The notes: generated from the letters alone by a model not told the origin. A stretch of 64,000 nucleotides of DNA from Gonatopus flavifemur (GCA_018340375.1 JAFFJZ010000004.1:26634001-26698000); one strand, 5' to 3'. Shown: positions 11,046 to 21,791, counted from the stretch's first letter. A program made the numbers and translations.

Positions 11046-12626
11046 AGTTTGAACGCTTGTGATCATTATATATCTTCATTAAGATAATTTCCACCAGGGA
11101 GTTCGATTGCTGTAGAACGCGGTTCTAGCAACTGACATTGGAACATGTTTCCGTACATCTATTACACATACAGTACGAGATCGACAAGGATTCCAATAAT
11201 TTTTTTGTGAATGATTTGAAATTATTTCACAATTGCTCTAATATATGGGTAGCGTTCATTTTTCTTATTTCTCTCATCAATTTTAGAACTAAACTAAGAG
11301 ATTATATTCATTCATATGATAATATTATGCAAAAATGAATATTATTCCATAGTCAACTGAATCATTTATGTGCACGTTAATATCATACGTGCCCAATCTC
11401 AGAATATGGTTTTTTCGGTGTGGACGTTAGCTGAAAATATATAATTATTTTCATTAGCTACGTACAAAGGCTCAAATGGATTACCATCACCGGTTGAAAA
11501 TCAATTGTCGATGTTGGTATCCAATGAAAAACCAGTACTGATTCAGGGTTGATGTCAACGTTGACCCAGTATTGGTGAACAACGCCGTACCAGTGTTGAT
11601 CAGCGTAATCATTCCGGGTTTATTCCAACGTTGTTTGCCAACAGTTGGCAGTTGGCGAATAACGTTATTCCAGTACTGGGTCATTCGCCAATTTCTGCAT
11701 GGGTGAGGATAATGCGTAGTGTGACTTGGCAAACATAGCAGTACAATGGCGTTTTCAGTTGCAAAATCTGAGCCTTCTCGAGGTGGAAAAGGATTTTGTA
11801 GCCAGTCAAGAAACAAATCTGCATTGACATAACCAGATTTCTCACACATTTCCACTTGAAAACTCGGTGGCATCCCATCTTCAAATTCATATTTCTTTCG
11901 TCTCCCTTTCATCACGCGATAGGGTGGAAGGAATCGTCCTTCAGCGTTACAGCATGCACCAACGCTTATGGTTTCGCCTTTTTCTGCTGATGTCAAGTGA
12001 TAGACATTCCTGGCGCCTTTTGTGGCTAGAACTTTGCCAGGTTCATTGTTGAGTTACACGCCACTCTCATCGATATTCCAAATGTTACCTGGTGTTGACT
12101 GAAAATCATTTTCTTCACAGGTTTCTCAAAGCAGCTTGAAATATCCATCAACTTCCTCTCTGCTCATACCAAGACCACGAGATATCGATAAGCGTTCTGC
12201 TTTTCTGATTGCCAACTAAAGATGGCGCTTCATGAAAGATCTCAACCAATCTCGACCAGCTAATTTTTTTGTATCATCAAAACGGTTCTCAATCCCTCTT
12301 TTTTCAGCTAAAGTATGAGCGAGTTGACGCACTTTTAGGGCTGTCGGTGGATAGTGAATATCCAGCTTTTTCAAGGCGTTGGATATATGCTACTGGTTCA
12401 TCTTCGTGATCTTCCAAACAAATTTCATGTCCGAGCTCACTTTTTGTGAGATGTGTGGTTTTGTGCGACGTTTTAAAGTACGGTAAGGGATATCAAACGA
12501 TTGAGCTGCCTTCCATGCAGTCATCTTGGCATTGCGCACGGCTCCTGCAGCTTTTATCAGGCTCTTCTCACTCCATGAAGCACGCTGGGTTTTTCTTTCA
12601 TAATTGCGAGGCATCTTTCACTAGCT

Positions 12627-12798
12627 AAAATAAAAATAATCATGGAAATAGGGATAGCAATAATTTTATAATAAGCCTCATTAGATATATAATAGAGATT
12701 ATTATGAAGATTGTACCCGCACGATCTATATAATACTTTTCATCATATATCTAATGAGTTTTATTATAAAATTATTCCTATTCCTATTTTTATTATAC
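12627..12798. mobile_element. short palindromic MITE
   Basis: Two ~60 bp arms are inverted copies (GGGATAGCAATAATTTTATAATAAG and its inverse; each ends near CTCATTAGATATAT), separated by about 35 bp containing the only GC-rich bases. No coding capacity. It lies just upstream of the pogo-like N-terminus and probably inserted in that element's 5' region. 12800-12860 (GGTGAAATGCCATGTGGC... GGTGGCATTTCACCC) may be the pogo-like terminal region. Confidence 0.55.
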
Positions 12799-12849
12799 AT
12801 TTTTCTCTGTGGAGGTGAAATGCCATGTGGCACATACTTGGTGGCATTT

Positions 12850-13060
12850 CACCCACACTGACGAGGAAGGAATAAACTACGTTATTCAAAATGACATGTT
12901 GCTAGACGCCAAATGCGAGGGTGAAGGAGGTTTCTTCTTTGGTTCTCTTCTAACTAAATTCACAAAGTTCAATATCGAACATCCACCTAAATTAGTGGAA
13001 GAACTGAAATCACCTAGCAACTCCTGGAAGTTGTATCGAATGGGAATAGAAGGTTATGCA
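12850..13060 (+). other. orphan open frame cut by a CACCG end
   Basis: A plus-strand frame of about 70 codons (DEEGINYVIQNDMLLDAK ... SPSNSWKLYRMGIEGYA) has a protein-like composition but matches no family I know. It ends exactly where the CACACCGAAAAAACC element end begins at 13061, so it may be an exon or transposon fragment truncated by that insertion. No splice sites or promoter were identified. Confidence 0.25.
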
Positions 13061-13667
13061 CACCGAAAAAACCATATTCTAAGATTGAGAGGGCGCATCT
13101 AACTTGAAGAACATTGGCATCTAAAATAAGCGCCAAGAATATATTCTTGTTGTAAGTGAGCATTCCTCTTATACTGAGAATGACGTGGAGTATTCTCATT
13201 TTAAGAATACTACAGGATTCCCATTTCAAGGATACTATGCGTTGACCTCAATTATTCATAATATTCACTATTCCCACATCCAGAATATCCAGCTGAATAT
13301 GGATTCGTAATTATAAATGTTTTGCAAAACATGACTCCTTTCATATGTCAATTACGTGGTGATATGACATAGAATAATTTATGCGCACGTATGATATTGA
13401 ACGCGCAGATAAATGATTCAGTTCAGCATGAAATAATATTCATTTTTGCATAATATTATCATATGAATGAATATAATCTCTTAGTTCAGTTCTAAAATTG
13501 ATGAAAGTAATAAGAAAAATGAACGCTACTGTTACGTCATGGAAAACAATCCTCCAAAAAATAACAAACGGATTACAGGAGGAAATCTTTGGAAGATTCA
13601 CCCCTGAAAATTATTCCCCTAATTCAACATTCGTAAGGGAGGGGTAGGAATCTCGGAAGTGGAAATC

Positions 13668-14003
13668 TTAAAACTGAGGGAGATTTAGTAAATTCACTTT
13701 CACATATGTATCCTGTATGAAGTGGTTGCGGAACTCAAAAGAATATTCGATATCTCTGATATATCTATGTATATGAATTTTAAGACATCGGATAGTTATT
13801 CTTTCGGTTGTGGTATTTTTGATGCGAATATGTACAAAGATTACTTTATTATAAATTTGGTGAATATATTTTGGATCGAGTGATCCCTTTTGGTGGATTT
13901 TAACACTAGACTTAGTTAGAATCTTTTGTGTAAGGCAACCATTTGTATTTGTCGTGTTCCATAATTTCTTTTTTATTATTTTGTGTCTGCAATTGGCCAT
14001 CAC
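13668..14003 (-). CDS. hypothetical 111-residue protein in the TGTTACGT element
   Basis: An ATG-started frame of 111 codons (MMANCRHKIIKKKLWNTTN ... IQDTYVKVNLLNLPQF) lies 110 bp downstream of the cysteine-motif gene on the same strand. The composition is basic and protein-like (Lys/Arg/Ile-rich, alternating hydrophobic residues) but I recognise no domain. It may be a separate gene or a further exon of the upstream gene. No Kozak, splice or polyadenylation evidence decides this. Confidence 0.3.
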   Translation of the reverse strand: MMANCRHKIIKKKLWNTTNTNGCLTQKILTKSSVKIHQKGSLDPKYIHQIYNKVIFVHIRIKNTTTERITIRCLKIHIHRYIRDIEYSFEFRNHFIQDTYVKVNLLNLPQF

Positions 14004-14113
14004 AGTATTTAGTGAATGAGGTTATCTGAGAGTCATTGAGGAAGTGGTTATTGTGAAGAAATCACTCATAATTAAGTTAAAATTTAATTGAATATATTTT
14101 ATAGCATGTTTCC

Positions 14114-14557
14114 TTACAAACTCCTTTTACAATTCTTACAATTATCACCACAAGGCAATCCCTTACTCAACATCTCATCTATAAAATTTCTCTTTTCTCG
14201 CTCCTTTATTAGAGATGTGATATTTTCTTTTCCCCAGAAGGGCGGAGGTTTAGGTAATTCTACCAATTTTCGAAAGTTTTCCGAATAAGTCAAGGTTCTT
14301 AACTCCTCAATCAACCTATGTAGGGCATTCTCATCCGTATTTAGGTTTTTGATGAAAATCCTACGCCTCTTCCCTTTTTCTGACAGGGTGTCCGAACGGA
14401 TATGTCCGTATTTTTCCGCAATCCTGGTTTTGATTTTTTTTATGATATAGTGGATTTCTGCAATCCTTTCTGATTTCACTAAAACAAAATGAGTAAAAGG
14501 GGTGATGATAAAAAAAGCACTGATTGCAAGCGAGATTCTATTGTGATATTCAGTCAT
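14114..14557 (-). CDS. small cysteine-motif protein, family member 1
   Basis: The unspliced frame has 147 codons from ATG 14557, but a polypyrimidine tract and acceptor (CATTTTGTTTTAG) put the probable last exon at 14478-14114, beginning TG-AAA-TCA. Joined to an upstream exon ending in A this gives MKSERIAEIHYIIKK. The product is helical and charged (residues 1-80), then has LPKPPPFWGKENI and a C-terminal CGDNCKNC motif. It resembles the 49.3 and 52.9 kb genes in layout and in the phase of the last-exon acceptor. A TATA box 0.6 kb upstream on the same strand fits a 5' untranslated exon. Function unknown; a zinc-binding or nucleic-acid-binding role is only inference from the CxxC pattern. Confidence 0.5.
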   Translation of the reverse strand: MTEYHNRISLAISAFFIITPFTHFVLVKSERIAEIHYIIKKIKTRIAEKYGHIRSDTLSEKGKRRRIFIKNLNTDENALHRLIEELRTLTYSENFRKLVELPKPPPFWGKENITSLIKEREKRNFIDEMLSKGLPCGDNCKNCKRSL

Positions 14558-15044
14558 TCATTTTAATTTGAATGACAGAAAAAAGAAATATAATCGTTAC
14601 GCGATGATCACATTCGTTCGATGTGACGTTTTCAAAATAGATTAACCATGAAAAATCCACCATGTCACTTCAATATATATATATATATTCACAAAACTCG
14701 GGACTTTTCACTATTTAATCACTTTTGACAGATGATTGAAACCCGGGGTTCTGGGCGCGGTTTCACTCCCAGCTTCCATCGAGAATAGTTGTACGGAACA
14801 CAACTCAATGGAAACTACGAGGTTTTTTTTATATATAATTTCATTTGAGTTTTGATCCAATTAAATTATGTGAATATGTGAATTTATTTTCAAATATGTT
14901 GAGGTGAATATACGTATAGCAACGCACTGTTAGGCGCTGGAAACTTCCTTGTCGATGAATAATTCTTTCTTGTCTTGGAGCAGGTCGAGAGAGAGCAGAT
15001 CTCTCAAGATTTTGTTGTATGATGATTAAGCGAATGATTGTAAT

Positions 15045-15081
15045 TGTATATTGTCTTATCTGTAGCGCACTCGTATTTATA
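15045..15081 (-). promoter_or_regulatory. TATA promoter of the 14.1 kb gene
   Basis: On the minus strand TATAAATA (15081-15074) stands about 30 nt upstream of a likely start near 15050. The following sequence contains splice-like sites before the 14478 acceptor. The distance and the absence of other genes make it the likely promoter of the cysteine-motif gene. Confidence 0.45.
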
Positions 15082-15747
15082 CATGCACCCTCAGACCAAG
15101 TCTCCATGATTGGCTACAGATTCCCTGGAGGGGAATTTTTAGGTTTTAGCCAATTAGTGATCCAGGTCCAGGTTCTCAATCGAGGGATCTAGTCTAATTT
15201 CTGCATTTTCATCGATCGGAAGAAATTCATTTTTCGACCCTCGATCAGTGGCGTTTCGTCCTCCGCTGGGTTAGAGAAATCGCTCTCTATACGCACAATG
15301 TATGTTTTCCAGGGTTTGCCTTGCTCAATAAGATCCTCCTTAGATTCTATGCATATTTTCTATGATTTGAAACATAAAGCAACATATTCGATATCTTATT
15401 AATACGTTTTTGCACGGTCAATTGTATGTATTTAAATTCAATGGAAATTATGGTATCCCCTGAAGGCTTATGTTGAACTTGAAAACAGCACATCTATATT
15501 CAAGTCGTATCCTAACATTCCCTTTTGGTAATGGTTTGATTAAATTAATGTCTTATCGAAAGTAATATGAAATTTCTATCATCTAAATTGTGATTTTCGC
15601 TCAACTTGAGATCTCCTGATTATTCATATCGCTTCTTTTCCTCAATCTTTTGATATAACGCATTTTGTCAATTAGTTTCTACAGAGGATTATTGACATAT
15701 GAATAAATGAAGGTCTCAAGTGTTTTGCGATTCACGGTTACTGAATA

Positions 15748-16092
15748 TTGTTTCTTCTTAAACGAAAATCTAATTATTCTGTATCATTTTCATCTGGACT
15801 TCTGAAATTTGCTGGAATATTTGATATTCAATCTGCTTCATTCCAGTCTTACTTCAATCAATTATACCTGTTGTCAACACAATTCTCTATTAGAATTTGT
15901 TGGTTTGAGACTATATGGATCAAGGATTTGAGTTATTCAAATTCGAATCTTTTTTGTTCTTTCAGAAATTTCGTTCAATATCTGTATTTTGTTGTACGAA
16001 AGGCAATCTCATGGATTTTGATGAAATTTCAGCTTGACTTATCAAACTCTATTTCAAATTGTTGTACCAATTTTTATCATTTCATAAAATGA
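15748..16092 (+). other. weak 114-codon frame
   Basis: A plus-strand frame of 114 codons rich in Phe, Ser, Ile and Leu within very AT-rich sequence. The first codon is not ATG. The length is within what AT-rich, T-biased sequence can give by chance, and no domain is seen. Listed because it fills an otherwise gene-free part of the TGTTACGT element. Confidence 0.15.
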
Positions 16093-17544
16093 ATTTCATA
16101 TTGGAGAAGATTATTGTGAACATCATTGATTAATTTTTATTTTTCAATTTACCAGAATGAGTGAATTGCATGCGAAGTGCTTATTGTTGTTTTGAAAATA
16201 GTTGATAATTTTCCTGAAAAATTCATTTAAAATATTTCATGCATATAACTTAAGTACTTGGAGTCTTGGCTGACCACATTCTTAAGATGAGGGATGTTTA
16301 TATATACGCAAAACGTCTCTAGAGACAATAGCTCTTGCGATCCATGTGGATGAGGCTATAGGTTGTTTCAGACTTGTGGATTCAATATTAACGTTGTCGC
16401 AAGTTGGTTCGGCTTCTACACTTCTCCTCACATGCTTCTACGCGAGCGAGAATCGATGACAAGTCGTAGGGTGCTACGTCACTCCACGCACAGGTGTTAG
16501 CGAGGAGGAGTAGTAGTGCCTGTCTGACTCTTATTCCTTTTTCTTATTTCAGAAATGTAATATGGTTGCATATTCTTCAGGGGCTGAATAAAAAAGAATA
16601 AAATGGAGTGAAAGATACGTTCACGTTACACTACTCATATATTACAGCAATAATAAAATAATTTCAAATCATTCACAAAAAAATTATTGGAATCCTTGTC
16701 GATCTCGTACTGTATGTGTAATAGATGTATGGAAACATGTTCCAATGTCAGTTGCTAGAACCGCGTTCTACAGCAATCGAACTCCCTGCTGGAAATTATC
16801 TTAATGAAAATATTTAATGATAACAGGCGTTCAAACTGTGGGGGTCAATAGCGAAAATCTCATAGCCCTACACGCGGAATCGAATCTAACACAAAATCCT
16901 AACCCTAATGAGAGAATGACGCTTTGACCAGTACAGCTGTACGCCAGTTATGAATTCTCTCATCATGAATTAGAGTATCATTGTATAGTCGGTGTGAGGA
17001 GTCCGGTAAAAGATCTAACGGGAATATTTTTGAAAACGTTGTTATTGATGAATTTTAAATATTCTTCTCCGACTGTATACTATTAAGAATGTTTCTCTTA
17101 TCATTCTGATGAGTCACAGATTTTCAAATAACAGCGATAACATATTATATGAAGATATTTTCGCTGAAACTGTTACCGGAGTTCTTACACCGACTAGACT
17201 AGACTTGCAAATTATTCAAACTCAGTATCAGTAATAATTTTTCTGTACCGTATCCACGCGATGCATTAGAAAAGATCAATTGAAGTGACGTATTTATCCG
17301 ATTCAATCATCCGTCGGTTGAATATAATAATCTATGAGCCTGTGTGAAAATTGCAGTTCGGTAAATATGAGTCATGAAGAACTCATTTGATCAAAAAAAT
17401 GTTCAAAATGAATTGCAAAAAACTTAGATCATTCACTTGCAGCTCGACGGATGGTTTTACTTTTCAAATTGAAGAGTACTCTTCATGTTGAAATTTTCAA
17501 ATTTGAGGAAGAAGCCTTATTTTCTGAGTTGAATTCGTTGTTAG

Positions 17545-18760
17545 GGTAATGATAAACTTGTAGGAAGAGTTTGAAAGTTAGGTGGAATCTATATTGATCA
17601 GGAAAGTCTGAATCGTGTGGCAAAAGTTAGAAAATCTGTCAACTCAGCTTACGGCACATGGGTATTCTATCAGCTTTTCTTCACTAAACGAAATATAGGC
17701 AGGAGAAATGTATCAAAATTTAGTAAAAGCAAGTTGGTACAGAGTAAGAGAGGACAGATATATTCATTGAATTTCATTGGGTATTATAGAAATGTTGATT
17801 CCTGTGAAATTCAATGGATCAATAATATCGAATAACCATAATTAAACAGCCATAACTAATGAATATCAATCAAACATTCGCTTTTCCGGATAAATATTTT
17901 GTTATTTGCCATGATAAAGTGTTCATTTCTATTCTATGATTCTATTCTAATTTTCTCAATTAGAAGTTGTGAAATTTCCAGAACACTCCCGTACTACGCA
18001 AAAAAGTTCTGCAGTACCTTCATCAGAAGGTATTGAAGACAACAATGAGGAAGAAAATACTGAGTCAGTAGAAGGACAATCGAGTAAGAGATGAATTCAA
18101 TTTACATCTACACAGAGCCTGTTGTATTTTCATTGAATATAAATTTATTGGCATGGAATAGAAAACTGATTCAACATTGCTGCAGTAAATTTACACAGTA
18201 ATATTTTGAAGAACATTTGAAATATTCGCTCTTTAAGTTTGATTACAAACATAATGAAGTTTGGTATTATACATTTATTCGCAAGCTGAAATTGATTGTT
18301 CAGTGATCAGGTTTTTTTGTTTCAAGGTAACCCAGTGAACAACATGTTATCACCCGGAGTTCTTGAAGATCTCGTGAATATGTGTGAGAGGTCAGATGGA
18401 CCTTTCAGAAGGTTAACATGAAGATATCAGAATGTTATCAGATGCGTCGATTCCTGAGGAAAATAAGAGATCGCCAGAATGTTATCCAAACGAACTCTTG
18501 AGGATTTTTTTCTGAGATCTCAGAAAAATGATACCATTCAGATATCAGTATGATAACATTGACAGATCTCTTTCAAAAGACCTCTTGAAGAGCTCTTTCT
18601 CTCATGAGTGTTCATTGGGAATACAAAGAACGATCAGCGAGATAACCGGGAAATAGTCTGAGACCATGAAGATGTGAATGACAACACGGTTCAAGAACAA
18701 AACACACCCGAATTAATGCTTACTTTACTAGATCAAGGTGAAGGAAAAACATGAATCTGT
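17545..18760 (+). pseudogene. decayed three-exon gene fragment (source of the duplicated exon)
   Basis: Exon 1 (17545-17835) follows TTGTTAG and encodes GGIYIDQESLNRVAKVRKSV and FYQLFFTKRNIGRRNVSKF; an early stop (GTT TGA) shows decay. Exon 2 (17964-18083) lies between TTTTCTCAATTAG and GTAAGAG and reads VVKFPEHSRTTQKSS ... EEENTESVEGQSS, Ser/Glu-rich. Exon 3 starts after TTTTGTTTCAAG near 18327; a 289 bp element (18331-18619) sits inside it. Ignoring that element and one AA copy, the frame continues SNTKNDQRDNREIV, then a stop, then DHEDVNDNTVQEQNTPELM. Exon 1 may be BEN-domain-like; I cannot confirm. The matching phases of the splice sites support a real ancestral gene. Confidence 0.5.
18331..18619. 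mobile_element. MITE with CCCARTGAACA ends inside an exon
   Basis: Ends CCCAGTGAACAACATG (18331) and GTGTTCATTGGG (to 18619) are inverted, flanked by AA on each side. The interior repeats GATAACA/TGTTATC and AGATCTC palindromes. It interrupts the third exon of the gene fragment here. Same construction as the CACNG group (2-bp duplication, private palindrome array) but with different terminal bases. Confidence 0.62.
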
Positions 18761-19175
18761 TGATCAGCGACGACATACAAATGCTCTTAAGAGTCCGTTG
18801 AAAATCAATATCAATTTCTCGGATCTTCAAATCATTTATAAAAGGCTATATATATGCATGGAGAAAATAACTGCACATCAATTAACAAACGAAGCATGTC
18901 TGAATTCTGCAGTTTTTCTTATATTTGCACGGAAATTTTTGGCGCTTTTCAAGTAATAATTGTTGTTTTTTTTCAAAGATTATTGAATAAAACTTATTCA
19001 ATTCTAAACGCTCTTGAAAAATTGAAATAAATGTTGTCAAGCAATATTGTGTATCACTCATTCAAATTGAAAACCTCCTTGTTATATCCAATTATACTGT
19101 AAATTCTTTCACGAACATTTTGTATGAAAATATAGACTAACGAAAGTTGAGGAAACGTTTGTTCTTTATCCTCCA

Positions 19176-19425
19176 CACGGGAAAAAGAAAACAGCAATGG
19201 TTACTGTGAATCGCAGTAATTCATTGAAAAATAATGAAAAATCAAATTCACGCCGTTCTTACCGCGTCTCTCAGTAACCCTTAATGTCCGAGCAGCATTG
19301 ACGAATTTCACTGCAGTACACATCACTGTGATCGCACTAACCTCTATGATCCAAGCGTGTTTTCATTTGTTTTCCAACTGATTGCTGTTATGGACAGTGA
19401 CCGGTGCTGTTTTCTTCTTTCCGTG
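19176..19425. mobile_element. CACGG-ended MITE, CACTGTGA motifs
   Basis: Inverted ends CACGGGAAAAAGAAAACAGC (19176) and CTGTTTTCTTCTTTCCGTG (to 19425), flanked by CA on both sides (19174-19175, 19426-19427). Interior repeats of ACTGTGA/TCGCAGT-type motifs. No coding frame. One of the clearest members of the 2-bp-duplication group. Confidence 0.75.
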
Positions 19426-19807
19426 CAGTTGATTGGACTTTCTAGTTAACTAGCTCGTGATCGTTCAATTCCAGTAGGAATGGAGCTAATGTGGAAACAC
19501 TGCTGGTAATTTTATTACTATGAAACATTTCTAGTGTATGCTAGTAACACACTTGAACAGTTATATATACAAGGTGTTTCAAAATTCATCACCCGGATTT
19601 CTGTGGTGTATTCTGCAGCCAAAATGCGATAATTACCGTTCGAAAAAAATTTTTTGAAGGCTCAGTTTTTGAGCTACGAGCATTTTTAGATTTTTTTTCG
19701 AATCCAAATAATTCAACAGCATTGTGTCCTGCATTCTTGAGCTCAACACCATTCTCTGAGTTGGGAAACGCGGGATCTCTGGAGAAAAGAATTCAATTAT
19801 CCTTTTA

Positions 19808-20986
19808 CGTGTATAACTTCGCTTCCGCCGTTTTGCAATAGATTGCTGTAGTGGTAAGTGGTAGTTGAAACAAATGGATCATAGATGTCACACAATAAGC
19901 TTAGGTATTTGTAAACATAAGGTCACTGTAATATTATCGATTTGTGTCTGCATCATAAAGTTATTCTCGATCAAACATGTCAACTTACGAGCCAAATTCT
20001 CGTCATTTGCGGGAGGTTTTAATTTTCTGCTTCAATATGGAGAAATCTGCGGCTGAGGCTCATCGAATGCTCTCAAATACCTATGCTAAGGCCGCTATTA
20101 GTGAAAGGAAGTGCCGGGAGTGGTTTCAACGCTTCAAGAATTGGCAGGATCATTGGGAGTGACACAACCAGCCATTTCAACACGCCTGAAAGTCATGGGA
20201 ATGATTCAGAAACAAGGAAATTGGGTGCCGTACGAGTTGAAACCGAGAGATGTTGGACGGCGTCTGAGTGTTTGTGAACAGCTGCTTGCAAGGCAGAGAC
20301 CGAAGGGATTTCTGCATCGCATTGTGACTGGAGACGAAAAATGGGTTCATTACGATAATCCCAAGCGCAGAAAATCATGGGGATATCCCGAACATGCTCG
20401 TCGACGGCCAAACCGAATATTCACGGTTCCAAGGTTATGCTCGGTATTTGGTGGGACCAGCTCGGCGTAGTGTATTATGAGTTGTTAAAACCGACTGAAA
20501 CAATCACAGGTGATCGTTATCGAACGCAATTGATGCGTTTGAGCCGAGCATTGAAATACAAACGGCCGCAATACAACGAGAGACATGATGAAGCCATCTT
20601 ACAGCATGACAATGCTCGACCTCATGTTGTAAAAGTGGTCAAGACATATTCGGAAACTTTGAAATGGGAAGTCCTATCCCACCCACCGTACTCTCTAGAC
20701 GTTGCTCCTTCGGACTATCACTTGTTTCGATCAATGGCACACGGCCTAGCTGACCAACACTTCCGGTCTTATGGAGAAGTAAAAAATTGGATCGATTCGT
20801 GGATCGATTCGTGGATCGCTTCAAAAGATGACCAGTTTTCTCAACGCGGGATTCGTATGTTGCCCGAAAGATGGGAGAAAGTAGTGACCAGCGATAGACA
20901 ATACTTTGAATCATAAATGTATAACCAGTTATTTACAATGCAGCCTCGAATTTCGGAAAAAAACGGCGGAAGCAAAGTTATACACC
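19808..20986 (+). pseudogene. decayed mariner element (cecropia-like) with both terminal repeats
   Basis: Inverted ends CGTGTATAACTTCGCTTCCG (19808) and CGGAAGCAAAGTTATACACC (to 20986) are flanked by TA. The transposase lies in three frames: 19977-20162 (N-terminal HTH, SAAEAHRMLSNTYAKAA), 20111-20470 (LGVTQPAISTRLKVMG, HRIVTGDEKWVHYDNPKRR) and 20377-20916 (LLKPTETITGDRYRTQL, QHDNARPH, HPPYSLDVAPSDYHLF). Between the two HTH parts about 130 nt are missing, and a 15-nt duplication gives WIDSWIDSWIAS near residue 150 of the last block. DDD motif parts are present but the gene is frameshifted, so the copy is inactive. Confidence 0.85.
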
Positions 20987-20989
20987 TAA

Positions 20990-21537
20990 TATAATCAAGC
21001 TTGTTTTCGTATTCAATTGTGTTTCACACTTCCCTGTCTTTCTCACGCATAGGGACGCGTGAGTCAAATTTGTCTAGAGTGACATTTTAAATTGCGCAAT
21101 TTAGATTGTCCGGGATCGAAAGACTCAATTGATTTTGGATGCGCATTTTTTCTTACTATCTACCTACAGTGCGATCTTCACAACATATTTATTCTCACAT
21201 GCAGAAACGTAGAAGTGAGTATTGATGTAGGTTATAAATCAGAATCAAACAATATAGTCTCCCTGGTCGACATTGCAGTAGAGGTGTATGAAAATGTTCA
21301 TAAATAAGACGAAAATGTTTACCAGTGTCATTTTTCTAACCTTTTCCATATGTTTCTTGTAGACTATCATCTGCATTATGATTTTGTACAAATTTACAAG
21401 TCATTTGAACCATGATTTATGAATTATCTTATTATAGTGTACCTCACTATTGAAAAATAATTGTGAAAAATAGTTATGTTCACTAAAAATCAAATATTTT
21501 TCTAAACCTTTCAAATAATTTTTTAAAAACCTTTGGT
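20990..21537. other. no gene recognised
   Basis: AT-rich sequence. A 71-codon plus frame (21092-21307; ends NNIVSLVDIAVEVYENVHK) has no recognised relatives and could be chance or an exon; nothing else supports it. Confidence 0.3.
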
Positions 21538-21539
21538 TA

Positions 21540-21791
21540 CGCTGAAAAAAATTCCTACAGGAAAATTCCTATAAATTCATGTGAAGTAATCAACATACAT
21601 ATGTGTTAGGAATTTTCCAAACTTGTCCGAAAATTCACTAAGAAATGTTGAAGAAAATCTCATGGAGATTTGAATTTTTAGATGAATTTATGGGAAATTT
21701 CATATGAATTTATCGGAAATTGATTTATTTACCAGTAATGGGAATTTCCTGGTTACTGTATACAGGGAAATTCCGATTATTTATTACAGTG
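21540..21791. mobile_element. C(A/G)CTG-ended MITE with GGAATTTCC motif array
   Basis: Left end CGCTGAAAAAAATTCC (one base from CACTG) and right end ATTTATTACAGTG are inverted, flanked by TA at 21538-21539 and 21792-21793. GGAAATTTCC/GGAATTTTCC-type palindromes are repeated across its 252 bp. Non-coding. Confidence 0.68.

Larger units (their letters stand above)
8972..11420. mobile_element. composite element with CACCGAAAAAAC(G/C)ATATTCT ends
   Basis: Left end CACCGAAAAAACGATATTCT at 8972 and right end AGAATATGGTTTTTTCGGTG to 11420 are inverted, with TG at 8970-8971 and 11421-11422 as a 2-bp target duplication. GAATATTC-type palindromes recur near the left end. The interior holds a 0.9 kb inverted duplication carrying an exon (9243-10150), a tRNA-like SINE (about 10930-11045) and sequence that reappears inverted at 13.1-17.8 kb. 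It is either a large non-autonomous element that picked up flanking genomic DNA or several layers of insertion. Confidence 0.6.
8665..11686. mobile_element. outer insertion in pogo-like element (AACGTTG / CCAGTACTGG repeats)
   Basis: The pogo-like coding sequence breaks at about 8.66 kb and resumes at about 11.69 kb. Next to both breaks are AACAGTACTGG (8665) and CCAGTACTGGGT (to 11686) in inverse orientation, with AACGTTG and GTTGCCAAC palindromes repeated just inside (8690-8800 and 11500-11680). This fits a non-autonomous element that inserted into the transposase gene and was later split by the CACCG-ended element at 8972-11420. Boundaries are approximate; I could not confirm a target duplication. 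Confidence 0.5.
7387..12614 (-). pseudogene. pogo/Tigger-like (DDE_1) transposase with C-terminal PHD-type finger, disrupted
   Basis: Minus-strand blocks fall in the order of a pogo-superfamily transposase: 12614-12390 encodes an N-terminal psq-type HTH (TAWKAAQSFDIPYRTLKRR); near 12090-12060 lies NIWNIDESGV, the first catalytic Asp, followed by an in-frame stop; 11996-11690 carries TISVGACCNAEGRFLPPY, SGYVNADLFLDW and VLLCLPSHTTHY of the DDE core; 8658-8350 resumes at QPLDRSFFESLRTFWKS and GFKACGIFSFNP; 8019-7430 gives an acidic/basic linker and a Cys/His finger (CAICKLHSH, CRNCEHWMHEDC, CPVC). About 3 kb between 11.69 and 8.66 kb and 370 bp at 7950-8319 are insertions. The element is dead: stops, frameshifts and loss of the segment with the central catalytic residue. 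Confidence 0.8.
13530..16630 (-). mobile_element. 3.1 kb element with TGTTACGT...ACGTTACA ends and small genes
   Basis: The inserted segment starts TGTTACGTCATGG and ends CGTTCACGTTACA, short inverted ends of TGT...ACA type, with CTAC on both sides (13526-13529 and 16631-16634; a fifth matching T makes CTACT possible). The uninterrupted copy at 11.2 kb shows a single CTAC at this point, which confirms an insertion. The ends do not form direct long terminal repeats. It carries a minus-strand TATA promoter, a spliced cysteine-motif gene (14114-14478), a second minus frame (13668-14003) and a weak plus frame (15748-16092), plus plus-strand AATAAA-type signals near 16588. No transposase is visible, so it is non-autonomous or of unknown class. 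Confidence 0.65.
13061..17480. repeat. inverted partner of the 9.8-11.4 kb block, interrupted by a 3.1 kb insertion
   Basis: 13061 begins with the same CACCGAAAAAACCATATTCT end seen inverted at 11420. 13380-13529 is the reverse complement of about 11410-11235, and 16631-17480 continues as the reverse complement of about 11235-10150, including the SINE (16835-16955). 13081-13380 is extra sequence rich in GAATATTC-type palindromes. The break at 13529/16631 is the insertion site of the TGTTACGT-ended element, so the duplication is older than that insertion. At 17480 homology continues into the exon copy. Confidence 0.75.

Noticed and set aside
18738..18956. 72-codon plus frame after the gene fragment
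   Set aside because: Could extend the pseudogene, but the frame does not join the preceding exon and no motif is visible.
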